This document shows positions 1 through 8,712 of a DNA stretch of 64,000 nucleotides, one piece after another. The notes under the pieces are model-generated. The model did no database searches. It was not told the DNA's origin and saw only the letters and a program-made list of their open reading frames with translations. Made by a program: the position numbers and the translations under genes. Numbering within the stretch: position 1 is the first letter of the stretch; the number at the start of each line of letters is the position of its first letter. Source of the stretch: Nitrososphaerota archaeon (GTDB lineage: Archaea > Thermoproteota > Nitrososphaeria_A > Caldarchaeales > Calditenuaceae); assembly GCA_009889515.1 (NCBI GenBank), contig WUQR01000139.1, positions 1,178,001 to 1,242,000 of the forward strand. Direction: 5' to 3'.

Positions 1-2
1 GC

Positions 3-884
3 GGCCTGTCAAGCATCTTGGCAAGTCAGAGTGTGAGATCCGAGCTCTGGAACATTGCGGCGCTTGTCCTGATTGTGGGTGGGCTGGGAGTCAACATAGC
101 CATGTCTCCATTCCATTACTGGCTTCCAGACGCGCATCCGGCGGCACCCAGCCCGATTAGCGCCATGCTGTCAGGGGTTGTGATTAAGACAGGTGTCTTC
201 GCAATGGTTCGCGTTTTTACTCTCCTGTATCCCTCTGAGATGTATGGGTGGGGGAGCGGCCTTATGGCTCTGGCACTGTTAACCATGAGTATTGGCAATC
301 TTATGGCCGCTCTGCAGAGCGATATTAAGCGGCTTCTAGCCTTCAGCAGCATAGCGAACATAGGCTATATTGTTCTTGCGCTTAGCATTAATACTCCTCT
401 GGCGTTGGCTGGAGCACTCCTGCATGTGCTGAATCACGCGCTCGCTAAGGCCCTGCTCTTCCTCTCTGCCGGCTGCCTCATAGAGTCGACAGGTACGAGG
501 AACTTGGACGAGCTATCTGGGGTTGGTAGAAAGATGCCACTCTCAGCCGCAACATATTCTATAGGGGCCTTCAGCCTCGCAGGCATCCCCGGGCTGAACT
601 CCTTCGTAAGCGAGTATGCCATTATTTTGGCCGCCTTCTCGGCAGGCCACTTTGTGCCAGGCGCGATAATGCTGATAAACGTCATCATAGGGGCAATGTA
701 CCATCTAAGGGTTGTCCAGACACTCTTCCTAAAGCCTGAGACCCCGAAGTCCTCAGCCGGACACGAGGCCGGGCCATCTATGCTTGCCCCCCTCCTAGTC
801 CTAGCTGCTCTATGCGTCCTGATAGGTGTCTATGCCTCGCCTTTCCTCTCGATCGTTTTCCAGCTAGCCGCATATCTGAGATAA
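3..884 (+). CDS. NuoL/M/N-MrpD family proton-translocating membrane subunit (5' truncated)
   Basis: The frame is open to the first base of the window, so the gene starts upstream and only its C-terminal ~290 residues are here. It is strongly hydrophobic with about eight membrane segments. It carries family hallmarks: a HPAAPSPISAMLSG stretch, a buried lysine in VIKTG, the DIKRLLAFSSI motif and LNHALAKALLFLSAG with conserved His and Lys. These are the antiporter-like subunits of complex I, Mrp antiporters and group 4 hydrogenases, which move protons or sodium across the membrane. The sequence does not tell NuoN, NuoM and MrpD apart without the N-terminus or the upstream neighbours. Nothing downstream belongs to the same complex, so this looks like the last gene of its operon. 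Confidence 0.85.
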   Translation, partial: GLSSILASQSVRSELWNIAALVLIVGGLGVNIAMSPFHYWLPDAHPAAPSPISAMLSGVVIKTGVFAMVRVFTLLYPSEMYGWGSGLMALALLTMSIGNLMAALQSDIKRLLAFSSIANIGYIVLALSINTPLALAGALLHVLNHALAKALLFLSAGCLIESTGTRNLDELSGVGRKMPLSAATYSIGAFSLAGIPGLNSFVSEYAIILAAFSAGHFVPGAIMLINVIIGAMYHLRVVQTLFLKPETPKSSAGHEAGPSMLAPLLVLAALCVLIGVYASPFLSIVFQLAAYLR

Positions 885-944
885 GAGTATGGGATGGCTA
901 TTCCTTGAATTTTGTTAATTAGGAGCCCCATACATTAGATACTC

Positions 945-2075
945 GTGCCCAAGAAGCGTGGCGAGGCTGCTGAGACTGGGGCGAGGGTGGAGCAACACTA
1001 CAAGTCGGACGAAGTGAAAAAAGCGGTCTTAGCCAAGCTGAAGAAGATAGGAGAGGAGGTCGTGGAAACCCTCAACAGAGGTGATTGGCCAACCCTCTAC
1101 CTCCCTGTGAGAAGCACCAAGAACATAGTCTACGACCCCAGCCTCCGCCAATACATCCTAGGCTCGAAGAAGGCTGAGAGGACTTTGGCAAACATCAGGC
1201 ATCTGAGACCATTCGCCCAGCTCATCTGGGTGTCCAAATTCGCCAAACAGCTCTTAACAAGCGGTAAGACATCAACCCTCAGAGACACCTACTATGTCGC
1301 GATAGGTGAGGGGATAGACTTCGAGTCCCAAGACGAGAGCGACGAGATAATCATGGAGGTGGAGAGCCTCATCAACCATCCAAGAGAGGACATGAACATC
1401 TTCCCAGAAGAGAGGGCCTCAATATACGGCGACCTAGTGATTGAGTATACGATACCAGGGTTTAGGGGTCAGAGGGTCGACCTTTCCACCCACCCCGACG
1501 GCTACGCGATTGGACCTGCACTGACGACGGCCGAGTTTGTGAAATGCGGAGCGGAGCAGGTCTTCGTGATAGAGAAGGGCGCAGTGTTCAGCAGGTTTGT
1601 CGAGGAGAGGGCTGATAAGAAGTTCAAGGCGCTCCTCATACATACGGCGGGACAGTCGCCCAGGAACTGTAGAAAACTCATAAGACGACTCAGAGAGGAG
1701 CTGAATCTGCCAGTATACATATTTACAGACGCAGACCCTTACGGTGTCCACATAGCCAGCGTACTCATCCACGGGTCAGCCCTTTCTGCACACATTAGGC
1801 AGATAAACGTCCCAGACGCCATTTGGGCGGGAGTGTATGCTACAGACATCACGAAGTATAGGCTGCCTGCGATGAGGCTGACGGAGCAGGACCTTAAGAG
1901 GCTCAAGGAGCTTGAGCAGGACCCGCGGTATACTGTGGACCCGTGGAGGCGTGAGGTCCAGTTCTTCGGAAAGATTAAGCGTAAGGCCGAGCTGGAGGCC
2001 TTCTCTAGATATGGGCTGGAGTTCATAGTGAAGGACTTCCTGCCCGAGAGGCTTGCAGAGCTTCAGAAACGCTAG
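945..2075 (+). CDS. top6A: DNA topoisomerase VI subunit A
   Basis: This is the Spo11-like DNA-cleaving subunit of archaeal type IIB topoisomerase, 376 residues, which is normal length. The N-terminal winged-helix (CAP-like) domain ends in the TLRDTYY motif; a Tyr of the 116/117 pair, probably Tyr117, makes the 5'-phosphotyrosyl DNA link. The Toprim domain has the metal-binding Glu210 (FVIEKG) and the DADPYG motif with Asp262 and Asp264. The start is a GTG; no upstream ATG fits. The partner top6B, often next door in archaea, is not adjacent and is not in this window. The following phosphoesterase starts 30 bases downstream on the same strand. Confidence 0.96.
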   Translation: MPKKRGEAAETGARVEQHYKSDEVKKAVLAKLKKIGEEVVETLNRGDWPTLYLPVRSTKNIVYDPSLRQYILGSKKAERTLANIRHLRPFAQLIWVSKFAKQLLTSGKTSTLRDTYYVAIGEGIDFESQDESDEIIMEVESLINHPREDMNIFPEERASIYGDLVIEYTIPGFRGQRVDLSTHPDGYAIGPALTTAEFVKCGAEQVFVIEKGAVFSRFVEERADKKFKALLIHTAGQSPRNCRKLIRRLREELNLPVYIFTDADPYGVHIASVLIHGSALSAHIRQINVPDAIWAGVYATDITKYRLPAMRLTEQDLKRLKELEQDPRYTVDPWRREVQFFGKIKRKAELEAFSRYGLEFIVKDFLPERLAELQKR

Positions 2076-2105
2076 AAATAAACCATCCCCAGCGTATCAA
2101 ACTAT

Positions 2106-2915
2106 TTGGCGGTGAGGCTGGACTTCGCTGGAGATGACGCGGCGCTAGTTTTAGAGAGCGGTGGAGGTAAATATCTGATTGTCTCTGACCTTCACCTCGG
2201 ATATGAGGTGGAGCTTGCGCGTGATGGCATACACTTCCCCAACCAGCTCCCCAACATCCTGGAGCGTCTTCTGAGACTTTTGGAGAGCCATAGCCCTGAC
2301 ACCTTGATACTTCTGGGAGACGTGAAGCACAGGGTGGCAGGAGTGAGCTGGAGAGAGTCTAGACAGGTGGTGGACCTATTACAGGCCGTTAAGGAGCGGG
2401 TAGAGGAGGTCATAATCACGCCTGGAAACCATGATGCAGGCATAATGAGCCTTGCGGGAGGGATGGCTAAGGTGGTCTCGGGGCGCGGGGTGAGGATCGG
2501 CGATGCGTGGATGCTTCACGGCCACTGCTGGCCACCGCCCCAAGCGGCCGATGCTAAGATCATAATAATAGGGCATACACATCCTGTGATTAGTTTGGCG
2601 AGGGGCCCGGGCTCGAGGCGGAAGGTGTTCCTGATGATGAAAGCGCCGAGGAGCAGGGTCTTCAAGACGATTGCTAGTAAAATGGGTGGGGTCTCCACAG
2701 CGAGGCGAAGAGGGCAGGTTATCCTCCTTGTCATGCCTCACTTTAACAATGCTCTACAAGGTGTGGAGCTCTCCCAGCTCCTAAGGGGTGGTAGGGGTGT
2801 TAGTCCCCTGCTTAGAAGTGAGATATTCAGTCTTAACGATGCGAGCGTCCTGACACTTGATGGGGCGAGGCTCGGGAGTGTCGATTGGTATGTCAGATCG
2901 GGAGAGCTCTGGTAG
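2106..2915 (+). CDS. calcineurin-like metallophosphoesterase (archaeal SbcD-related type)
   Basis: All metallophosphoesterase motifs are present in order: DLHLG (Asp28, His30), GDVKH (Asp72), GNHD (Asn108, His109), HGH (138-140) and GHTHP (His157, His159). These bind two metal ions and hydrolyse phosphoesters. Size and motif spacing fit the small archaeal SbcD-related phosphoesterase group of unknown substrate rather than the full Mre11 nuclease, which is longer. The start is TTG; a GTG two codons in is an alternative. It follows top6A by 30 bases and overlaps the next gene, so the three may be co-transcribed. A DNA-repair or nucleotide-clean-up role is only inference from this context. Confidence 0.85.
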   Translation: MAVRLDFAGDDAALVLESGGGKYLIVSDLHLGYEVELARDGIHFPNQLPNILERLLRLLESHSPDTLILLGDVKHRVAGVSWRESRQVVDLLQAVKERVEEVIITPGNHDAGIMSLAGGMAKVVSGRGVRIGDAWMLHGHCWPPPQAADAKIIIIGHTHPVISLARGPGSRRKVFLMMKAPRSRVFKTIASKMGGVSTARRRGQVILLVMPHFNNALQGVELSQLLRGGRGVSPLLRSEIFSLNDASVLTLDGARLGSVDWYVRSGELW

Positions 2916-3216
2916 TAGCATAGAGGCTCCGCGCGTATTGGCTGAGAGTGGGAGGGTCAAGCGGTACGTCTTCAAGCCTAGCGGGAGGGTTAGGTGGGTG
3001 GTGGTCGGGAGGGAGAGGGACTATCTCCTCCTCCCAGAGGCACCATACTGCAGCTGTGATGACTTCTATTTCAGGGTCCTACACAAGCAGAAGCCTAGGT
3101 GCTACCACCTAGACGCCCTAGAGATCGCGCGGAGAGAGAAGCTATACGAGGAGATCGAGGAAGAAGACTCTTGGTACGACAGGCTGATGAGTGAGTGGAC
3201 CAGCGAACAGCCCTAG
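2890..3216 (+). CDS. SWIM-type zinc finger protein
   Basis: A protein of 108 residues when started at the ATG at 2890; an in-frame ATG at 2857 would overlap the previous gene further. The centre holds a SWIM zinc-binding signature: Cys-x-Cys, 14 residues, then Cys-x-His (CSCDDF ... RCYH). SWIM domains bind DNA or protein and occur in recombination mediators and small archaeal proteins. The N-terminus is polar and probably flexible; the C-terminus is strongly acidic (EEIEEED). It overlaps the phosphoesterase gene by 26 bases in another frame, suggesting translational coupling. Function is unknown; the link with top6A and a phosphoesterase hints at DNA metabolism. Confidence 0.75.
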   Translation: MSDRESSGSSIEAPRVLAESGRVKRYVFKPSGRVRWVVVGRERDYLLLPEAPYCSCDDFYFRVLHKQKPRCYHLDALEIARREKLYEEIEEEDSWYDRLMSEWTSEQP

Positions 3217-3251
3217 ATAAAAGTCTAACAAGCAATGACCGGGTGATGCGT

Positions 3252-4718
3252 CTATTTCTTCTCGATGGGGGGCTGAGCCATGTTCTCAAACTCTTCAGGT
3301 ATAGCCTTAGACGTGGCAACTTCCCTGAAGACCAAGGCGCTAGGCCTAGCGAATCTCTTCTTCGAAGACATGTCGACCTCGAAGAGGCCGAACCTCATGC
3401 TGTACCCTTTCGCCCACTCCAAGTTGTCAGTGAGGTTCCAGTGAAAGTAACCCCGTATATCCACGCCCTCTTTCTTGGCGAGGTATATCTGATATAGGTG
3501 TGAGACAATGAACCTTGGTCTTAGACGGTCTTCGGAGTCTGCACACCCATTCTCTGTCACGTAGATTGGCAATCGATACCGGTCGTAGAGCCTTTTGGCC
3601 ACGTGGTAGAGGCCCTCCGGGTAGACCTCCCAGCCGAAATCACTAGTCGGCCTCCCATCCAGCGAGTAGGCTCTAGGCTGGCAGCCGTAGCCATAGCCGC
3701 CAACAACCCTAAACCCGCTTGGCAGCGCACTCTCAGCCTTAACAACCATTCTCGAGTAGTAGTTGAGACCTATCCAGTCAAGCCTATTTCGAGCCTCGTC
3801 AACAACCTCCCCACCCACAAGCCCCTTCACAGCGGCATCATATATCGCAACGTTAAACTCGAAGCCTCTATCCGCCGCGGCCTGGTCTTCCCTTGTAAGG
3901 GGCGTCCAGTGGGCCACCGACTCCACCACTCCGACAGGCTTCCTAGAGTAGCTCTTTACAGCATCATAGGCGACTGTATGAGCCATCTCGAGGTTTTTGA
4001 TGACAGTCATGTAGGTCTGGAGGTCGAGGTATCCGGGCGGGAATCCAGAGTTTACTTGTAGGTAGCCCGCGTTTGCGATGACAAGCGGCTCGTTCATCGT
4101 ATACCACATGTCTACTACGTCGTCTAGGTGGTGGGCTAGGAATGCTGAGAGCTTGGCGAACTCTATTACGCACCTCTCATCAGCCCAGCCTGACGGCGCC
4201 CGGTCAGGTCCAAGCTTCCTCACTTTGAGGGGGTCGTGGAGCCAGAGCGGCAGCGACCAGTGGAAGAGGTTTGCGACCGCGAGGCCGCCTCTACTCCTCC
4301 AGTCGGAGAGTATCTCCCTGTAGTGGTTTAGCGCCTGCATGTCAGCCAGCTTCTCGAGCTCCTCCAGATGCCTCCTCTCAACTAGGGCCCGGGTTATGAC
4401 TCCACCACTTCTCTCTACGGGGACCTTCACATCAAAGGTCGGCCTTGGGAATATTCTCGCCCACTCAATCGTTATCCAAGCCGCGTCCATGCCAATCCGC
4501 CGCGCCCTCTCATGATCCTCCCTGAAGAGCCCCCAGTAACCCGGCCCATCCTCCGGCATGTCACCGCTCACAATCCCAGCCAGAATGTTCTCCGGATCAT
4601 GAAGCCAGGCAACCCAGTCAGAGCTGAACTCCGAGCCAGCGACACCCATCTCGTGCTGTACACCGACCGTAGAGAAACCAAACTTAAACTCAGAGCCCAG
4701 GGAATACTTTGCACACAC
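3252..4718 (-). CDS. lacS: beta-glycosidase, GH1 family (LacS type)
   Basis: At 488 residues it is close in length and pattern to the beta-glycosidase LacS of Sulfolobus. The acid/base glutamate is Glu210 in TMNEP and the nucleophile is Glu389 in YVTENG, both in the right places. Other family marks are DALNHYREI-like (here QALNHYREI), HWSLPLWLHDP, SGFPPGYLDL, DWIGLNYYSR and PTSDFGWEVYPEG. It hydrolyses beta-linked galactosides and glucosides and is probably cytosolic, since no signal peptide is visible. The start is GTG, with a TATA-like TGCTATATT about 25 bases upstream, so the message is probably leaderless. It is transcribed divergently from the gene at 4810 and stands alone. Confidence 0.96.
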   Translation of the reverse strand: MCAKYSLGSEFKFGFSTVGVQHEMGVAGSEFSSDWVAWLHDPENILAGIVSGDMPEDGPGYWGLFREDHERARRIGMDAAWITIEWARIFPRPTFDVKVPVERSGGVITRALVERRHLEELEKLADMQALNHYREILSDWRSRGGLAVANLFHWSLPLWLHDPLKVRKLGPDRAPSGWADERCVIEFAKLSAFLAHHLDDVVDMWYTMNEPLVIANAGYLQVNSGFPPGYLDLQTYMTVIKNLEMAHTVAYDAVKSYSRKPVGVVESVAHWTPLTREDQAAADRGFEFNVAIYDAAVKGLVGGEVVDEARNRLDWIGLNYYSRMVVKAESALPSGFRVVGGYGYGCQPRAYSLDGRPTSDFGWEVYPEGLYHVAKRLYDRYRLPIYVTENGCADSEDRLRPRFIVSHLYQIYLAKKEGVDIRGYFHWNLTDNLEWAKGYSMRFGLFEVDMSSKKRFARPSALVFREVATSKAIPEEFENMAQPPIEKK

Positions 4719-4776
4719 CCAGAGAAACCCTGTTAGAGGAATATAGCAGTATCTGGGGGTGGTGGTTTAGGACAGA

Positions 4777-4784
4777 TTTAAAAA
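4777..4784 (+). promoter_or_regulatory. TATA box of the gene at 4810
   Basis: TTTAAAAA lies about 30 bases before the ATG at 4810, the spacing expected for an archaeal promoter giving a leaderless or nearly leaderless message. The lacS promoter runs the other way in the same 91-base gap. Confidence 0.5.
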
Positions 4785-4809
4785 TGGGGGAGGCAAGCTT
4801 TTCCCACGC

Positions 4810-5100
4810 ATGTCTGATGAAGAGTTTGAGTGGATCGACGCAATAGTGGTCGGGTTTGACGAGGAGGAGAGGATACTAGCCTCGCCCACCTCCCCTATAG
4901 AGCCATCCCAGCTCACTGCTTTTATCGGCGAGGAGGTTGTCTATGAGGATTATAATGGCAATCCATGGAGAGGGAGGATAGTCGATAGCGCAGGCGACGT
5001 GCTCGTGGTAGTCTTCGGAGAGCAGGGCTCATCGGGGTTGCCGCCGGGCCTCGGTCAGGGCAGCCTTCTGAAGCTTCCCTCGAAGCCTCTAAGAAAATAG
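4810..5100 (+). CDS. small acidic protein, possible SH3-like/L35Ae-type barrel
   Basis: A protein of 96 residues that I do not recognise with certainty. The first 35 residues are acidic. The second half reads as an alternating beta-rich domain: VVYEDYNGNPWRGRIVDS, then VLVVVFGEQG, then LPPGLGQGSLLKL. The order resembles the core of ribosomal protein eL33 (L35Ae), where a short beta-barrel ends in a GLPGQ..G element, but the basic rRNA-binding character of eL33 is missing, so this is at most a fold resemblance. It has its own TATA box and lies between lacS and orc1/cdc6. Confidence 0.6.
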   Translation: MSDEEFEWIDAIVVGFDEEERILASPTSPIEPSQLTAFIGEEVVYEDYNGNPWRGRIVDSAGDVLVVVFGEQGSSGLPPGLGQGSLLKLPSKPLRK

Positions 5101-5175
5101 CTACGTCCAGTACCAAGCCTATTTCTCTTTAAACACTTTAATATTCTCCGTTGAGATGGGCTTGTTGGCTGGAGA

Positions 5176-6327
5176 TTGAGGATTTTTAAGAGTGAAGAGA
5201 AGCTATCGCCCGAGTATGTGCCTCCGAGACTCCCCCACAGGGAGAAGGAGCTCAGCCTTCTCGAGACATTTTTCTCCAGCTACATGTCTGGGCGCCCAGC
5301 AGTCTCGGTTAGGGTCTTGATAGTAGGTGCTGTGGGTACGGGAAAGACTGCATTGAGCAAGCTCTTCGGCCGCAAGCTCGAGGAGTCCAGCAATCTAGCA
5401 AGATACATCCACATAAACTGCAGAATACACACAACACTCAGCTCCATCCTCAAGAAGGTAGTCGAGACGCTTGGGGCGCCGATCCCTTCGCGCGGACTCG
5501 CCGCGGAGGAGCTTGGAGCCAAGCTGGTGGATCTTCTGGAGAGGAAGAGAATGGTTGCAGTCGTAGGGCTGGACGAGTTTGATGGCTTTCTACACTCTGA
5601 CCCGCGGGGAGTCTACACCCTCCTTCGTCTGGGAGAGGAGGCTGACAAGGAGGCTAGAATCTCGGTCATAGCGATCAGCAGGAATGCCGAGATTCTCGAG
5701 GAGATGGATGAGAGTGTGAGGGGGGTATTTCAAGCCGGCGTCATTTATTTGGAGGAGTACAACCACCGCCAGCTATCAGATATTGTGGAGTATAGGTGCT
5801 CGGAGGCCTTCTATCCCGGTGTCATGACTGAGGAGGCCAAGAACCTCATAGTTGAAATGGCGTCGGAGAGGGGTGATGCCAGATATGCCGTCGAACTCCT
5901 CTGGAGGGCTGGTAAATACGCGGAGAATGAGGGTACGACAAGAGTGGTTCCCGAGCACGTCAGGAAGGCGGCTGCGAGCATATATCCATCAATCAAGAGG
6001 GAGGTTCTCACATACGTCTCCAGGCATGAGAAGTTCCTCCTCCTAGCAGCGGCCCGGCTCCTGCTAAGTAGCGGCAAGTCACACATCTCCTCTACCGAGC
6101 TCTATCAAGCATACAAGGTCGTCTGTGAGGAGTTTAAGGCCCCGGCAAGAGCCTATACGAGGTTTTGGGAGCACATGCAGCGCCTAGAGGACCTAGGCCT
6201 GATCAGGATTAAGATAGGTAAGGGAGAGTCTCATGGGCGAAAGAGCTTCATAACACTCCCCGGGATCCCTGCATCGATTATGGTTAGGGAGATCTCCGCG
6301 CTCCTCGAGTCTGCCGAGGGCGAGTAG
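5176..6327 (+). CDS. cdc6: Orc1/Cdc6 replication initiator
   Basis: An AAA+ origin-binding protein of 383 residues. Walker A is GAVGTGKT (51-58), Walker B LDEFD (132-136), followed by a sensor-1 region (ISVIAISRN). A lid helix set and a C-terminal winged helix (about residues 290-383) complete the usual layout. It recognises origin repeats and loads the MCM helicase. The start is TTG with GGAG just before it. The gene faces rfcL and their 3' ends overlap by 44 bases. Origins often lie next to orc1/cdc6 genes, but the 75-base upstream gap holds no repeat set that I can call an origin. Confidence 0.93.
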   Translation: MRIFKSEEKLSPEYVPPRLPHREKELSLLETFFSSYMSGRPAVSVRVLIVGAVGTGKTALSKLFGRKLEESSNLARYIHINCRIHTTLSSILKKVVETLGAPIPSRGLAAEELGAKLVDLLERKRMVAVVGLDEFDGFLHSDPRGVYTLLRLGEEADKEARISVIAISRNAEILEEMDESVRGVFQAGVIYLEEYNHRQLSDIVEYRCSEAFYPGVMTEEAKNLIVEMASERGDARYAVELLWRAGKYAENEGTTRVVPEHVRKAAASIYPSIKREVLTYVSRHEKFLLLAAARLLLSSGKSHISSTELYQAYKVVCEEFKAPARAYTRFWEHMQRLEDLGLIRIKIGKGESHGRKSFITLPGIPASIMVREISALLESAEGE

Positions 6328-7597
6328 TCCTCCCCTCTGTAGGTGCAGCCCTTGCAGCGGGGGCGCCCTCAGATAATTGTCTGCCGCCGAGCCCGATTAA
6401 GGCCTTGACCTCCTCGTCTGACAACTCAAAGTAACGCGCAACACCCTTCTCGCCCTTCCTGAGCATCTCCGCTAGGAACGGCAGCATCTCGCTAGCCGCC
6501 TTAGTTCTTGACATCTTAGTCTTCGCGGCTATCTTTGTTAGTGCAGACTGGATTAGGGCCCTCTGTTCCCTAGTCTGCTGCATGAATCTGATTGTTGAGG
6601 GGAACTCGAACTTCACACCCTTCTCGCCATACATGTGCTTCACAACGCCGGGGCCTGCTCCTAGCAGGGGGGCAACGTAGCGTAGAAGCTCCCACCTCTG
6701 AAGCCTTTTAACCCTAGAGTAGTGCAGGTCTGCATCAGCCAGCAGTTTAAAGACGTCGGCAATGGCCTGCGGATTATGTATCTGGTTTAAGATATTGTCG
6801 TACACCCAAGTAATGATGTCCTCTATCTCCATGTCTGAGCCCTGAACCGAGGCTCTACCCGACGCGGCCGAAGTTGAGCCGAAGATCTCTGCCAAGACCT
6901 CGAAGGAGGTCTTCTGCCTATCTCTAAGCCCAAGAGTGGCTAGTAGTGACTCAGCTGCACCACCTGTCGAGACGAGGATTTGGGCATCATTTATTGCGCT
7001 TCTCATATCCCCTTCGCTGCGCCTCGCTATCTCGGCCACAATCCCCTCGTCAATGCGGACTCCCTCCGACTCCAGTATCCTCTTGAGGTGAGAGACTATT
7101 TCCCGCTGCCTGAGCTTGTTGAACTTTATCATTAGGGCACTCTCCCTCAGCGGAGCCAGCCGGGGGCTCCAAGGATCGTTGGCAACCATTACAATGGGGG
7201 TTCGCGTCGACTTTATTATCGAGGCTAGGGTGGCTATGCCGCCGGCCGCCTCCCTACCCGCAATCCCATCAACCTCATCCAGCAGAATTATCCTCTTCCT
7301 AGTCCCACCCAGCGTGGTCTGACGCGCAGACTCTCCCACAATCGCCTTCAGCTTCTCAGAGCTCCTCTCATCACTCGCGTTTACCTCCACAACGTCGTAG
7401 CCATGCTCAGACGCGTAGGCTAATACGAGAGATGTTTTGCCGGTGCCTGGGGGGCCGACCAGCAGGGCTGCCTTGGTCGATGGATTACCCTTCTCCCAGC
7501 TCCTCATCCACTCCTCAAACTGCTTCTTAGCCTCCTCGTTGCCTACAACCTCGGCCACGCGCCTCGGCCTATACTTCTCGGTCCAAGGCAGGCTCAA
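6284..7597 (-). CDS. rfcL: replication factor C large subunit
   Basis: The clamp-loader large subunit, 437 residues. It opens with the RFC box PWTEKYRP, then Walker A GPPGTGKT (48-55), NASDERS and Walker B DEVD (107-110). With RFC small subunits it loads PCNA on primed DNA. It sits four bases downstream of rfcS, forming the usual rfcS-rfcL pair. The C-terminus is a basic, Ala/Arg/Pro-rich tail with no visible PIP box (Q..L/I..FF-like), which many archaeal large subunits carry. The last 44 bases overlap the end of orc1/cdc6 on the other strand. Confidence 0.95.
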   Translation of the reverse strand: MSLPWTEKYRPRRVAEVVGNEEAKKQFEEWMRSWEKGNPSTKAALLVGPPGTGKTSLVLAYASEHGYDVVEVNASDERSSEKLKAIVGESARQTTLGGTRKRIILLDEVDGIAGREAAGGIATLASIIKSTRTPIVMVANDPWSPRLAPLRESALMIKFNKLRQREIVSHLKRILESEGVRIDEGIVAEIARRSEGDMRSAINDAQILVSTGGAAESLLATLGLRDRQKTSFEVLAEIFGSTSAASGRASVQGSDMEIEDIITWVYDNILNQIHNPQAIADVFKLLADADLHYSRVKRLQRWELLRYVAPLLGAGPGVVKHMYGEKGVKFEFPSTIRFMQQTREQRALIQSALTKIAAKTKMSRTKAASEMLPFLAEMLRKGEKGVARYFELSDEEVKALIGLGGRQLSEGAPAARAAPTEGRTTRPRQTRGARRSP

Positions 7598-7601
7598 AGG
7601 A

Positions 7602-8591
7602 CTACTTACCCGCCTGGGATGCAGAGTATAGGTTTGCCAAGAACATCATGAGCTGTAGCTCGGGGTTAGCTCCCTGTGAAACCCGGAAGTCAACCTCACC
7701 TAGCAGTGATATCAGCTCCAGCTTCTTCTTCTCCGGGATTGAGAGATAGAATAGGTCGCGATATATCTGGCCGATTAGATCCCTCTCTGAGGCTCCGTTG
7801 ACATAGAGTATGAGTCTCAGCTGTTTTCTGGCATCCTCTATCTTGCCGGCCGCGGCCAGCTCCAAGAGCCGCCGGACCTCACCACCCCACGCAAGCCCCG
7901 CAACCTGGAAGACAAGGTTCTCGTCTATCTTCTTGCTGTAGGTTGAAGCTGTCTGGAGTAGGTTGATGCATCTTCTCAGATCGCCTTCCGTGACTTCGTA
8001 GAGGGCCTCAACCGCCCTACTAGTTACTTCTAGGCCCTCTTTGGAGGCTATCCTCTCCACCGCCTTCCTCATATGCTCAAGCTCTATTGGCTTGAACCTG
8101 AATACTGCGCATCTTGACTGTATGGGCTCTATTATCCTGTTGGCGTAGTTTGCTGCGAGGATGAACCTGCAGGTTGCTGAGAACTGCTCCATGACCCTTC
8201 TAAAGGCGTGTTGCGCGTCGGATGTGAGCTGGTCCGCCTCATCGAGTAGAAGAATCTTGAATCCTATACCGCCTATAGGAATGGTTCTGGCGAACCCCTT
8301 AACCTTCTCTCTAATGACGTCTATGCCCCTCTCATCGCTTGCATTAATCTCTAGGAAGTGGCCGTCTTCAATGTATCTGCTGCCGTAGAGGTCGCTGGCA
8401 AATGCGTGGGCTGTCGCCGTCTTTCCTACACCAGGTGGCCCAGTAAACAGCATATGCGGAACAGAGTGTGTGGATAGTATTGTCTTGAGACTGTTCACGA
8501 TTGCTTCCTGGTTGATTATCTCGGAGAGGCTCCGGGGGCGATACTTCTCAATCCACGGTATGGTCTCCTGCAGAGCCAATCCATCTCTCAA
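7602..8591 (-). CDS. rfcS: replication factor C small subunit
   Basis: The clamp-loader small subunit, 329 residues. It has the RFC box PWIEKYRP, Walker A GPPGVGKT (51-58), NASDERG, Walker B DEAD (117-120) and the arginine-finger motif SRC (159-161). Four copies with one RFC-L form the archaeal clamp loader. The first gene of the rfcS-rfcL operon. The start appears to be TTG at 8591; an ATG at 8610 is out of frame. The 121-base gap to the divergent gene at 8713 holds promoters for both directions. Confidence 0.96.
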   Translation of the reverse strand: MRDGLALQETIPWIEKYRPRSLSEIINQEAIVNSLKTILSTHSVPHMLFTGPPGVGKTATAHAFASDLYGSRYIEDGHFLEINASDERGIDVIREKVKGFARTIPIGGIGFKILLLDEADQLTSDAQHAFRRVMEQFSATCRFILAANYANRIIEPIQSRCAVFRFKPIELEHMRKAVERIASKEGLEVTSRAVEALYEVTEGDLRRCINLLQTASTYSKKIDENLVFQVAGLAWGGEVRRLLELAAAGKIEDARKQLRLILYVNGASERDLIGQIYRDLFYLSIPEKKKLELISLLGEVDFRVSQGANPELQLMMFLANLYSASQAGK

Positions 8592-8680
8592 GGGCCTCGT
8601 ACCTATTCATTAGGTTTGCCTTAAGTTGAGTCTGGGCTTGGTCTCCTAGATTTAACGCTCGAGCGGCTGCTGGGCTATTG

Positions 8681-8688
8681 ATATATAT
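8681..8688 (+). promoter_or_regulatory. TATA box of the gene at 8713
   Basis: ATATATAT centred about 28 bases before the ATG at 8713, in a region with no other coding capacity; fits a leaderless transcript. Confidence 0.55.
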
Positions 8689-8712
8689 GGGAATGCACGG
8701 CTAGTTATCTCG

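Noticed and set aside
5101-5175. Replication origin next to orc1/cdc6
   Set aside because: No set of ORB-like repeats or AT-rich unwinding tract is visible in this 75-base gap.
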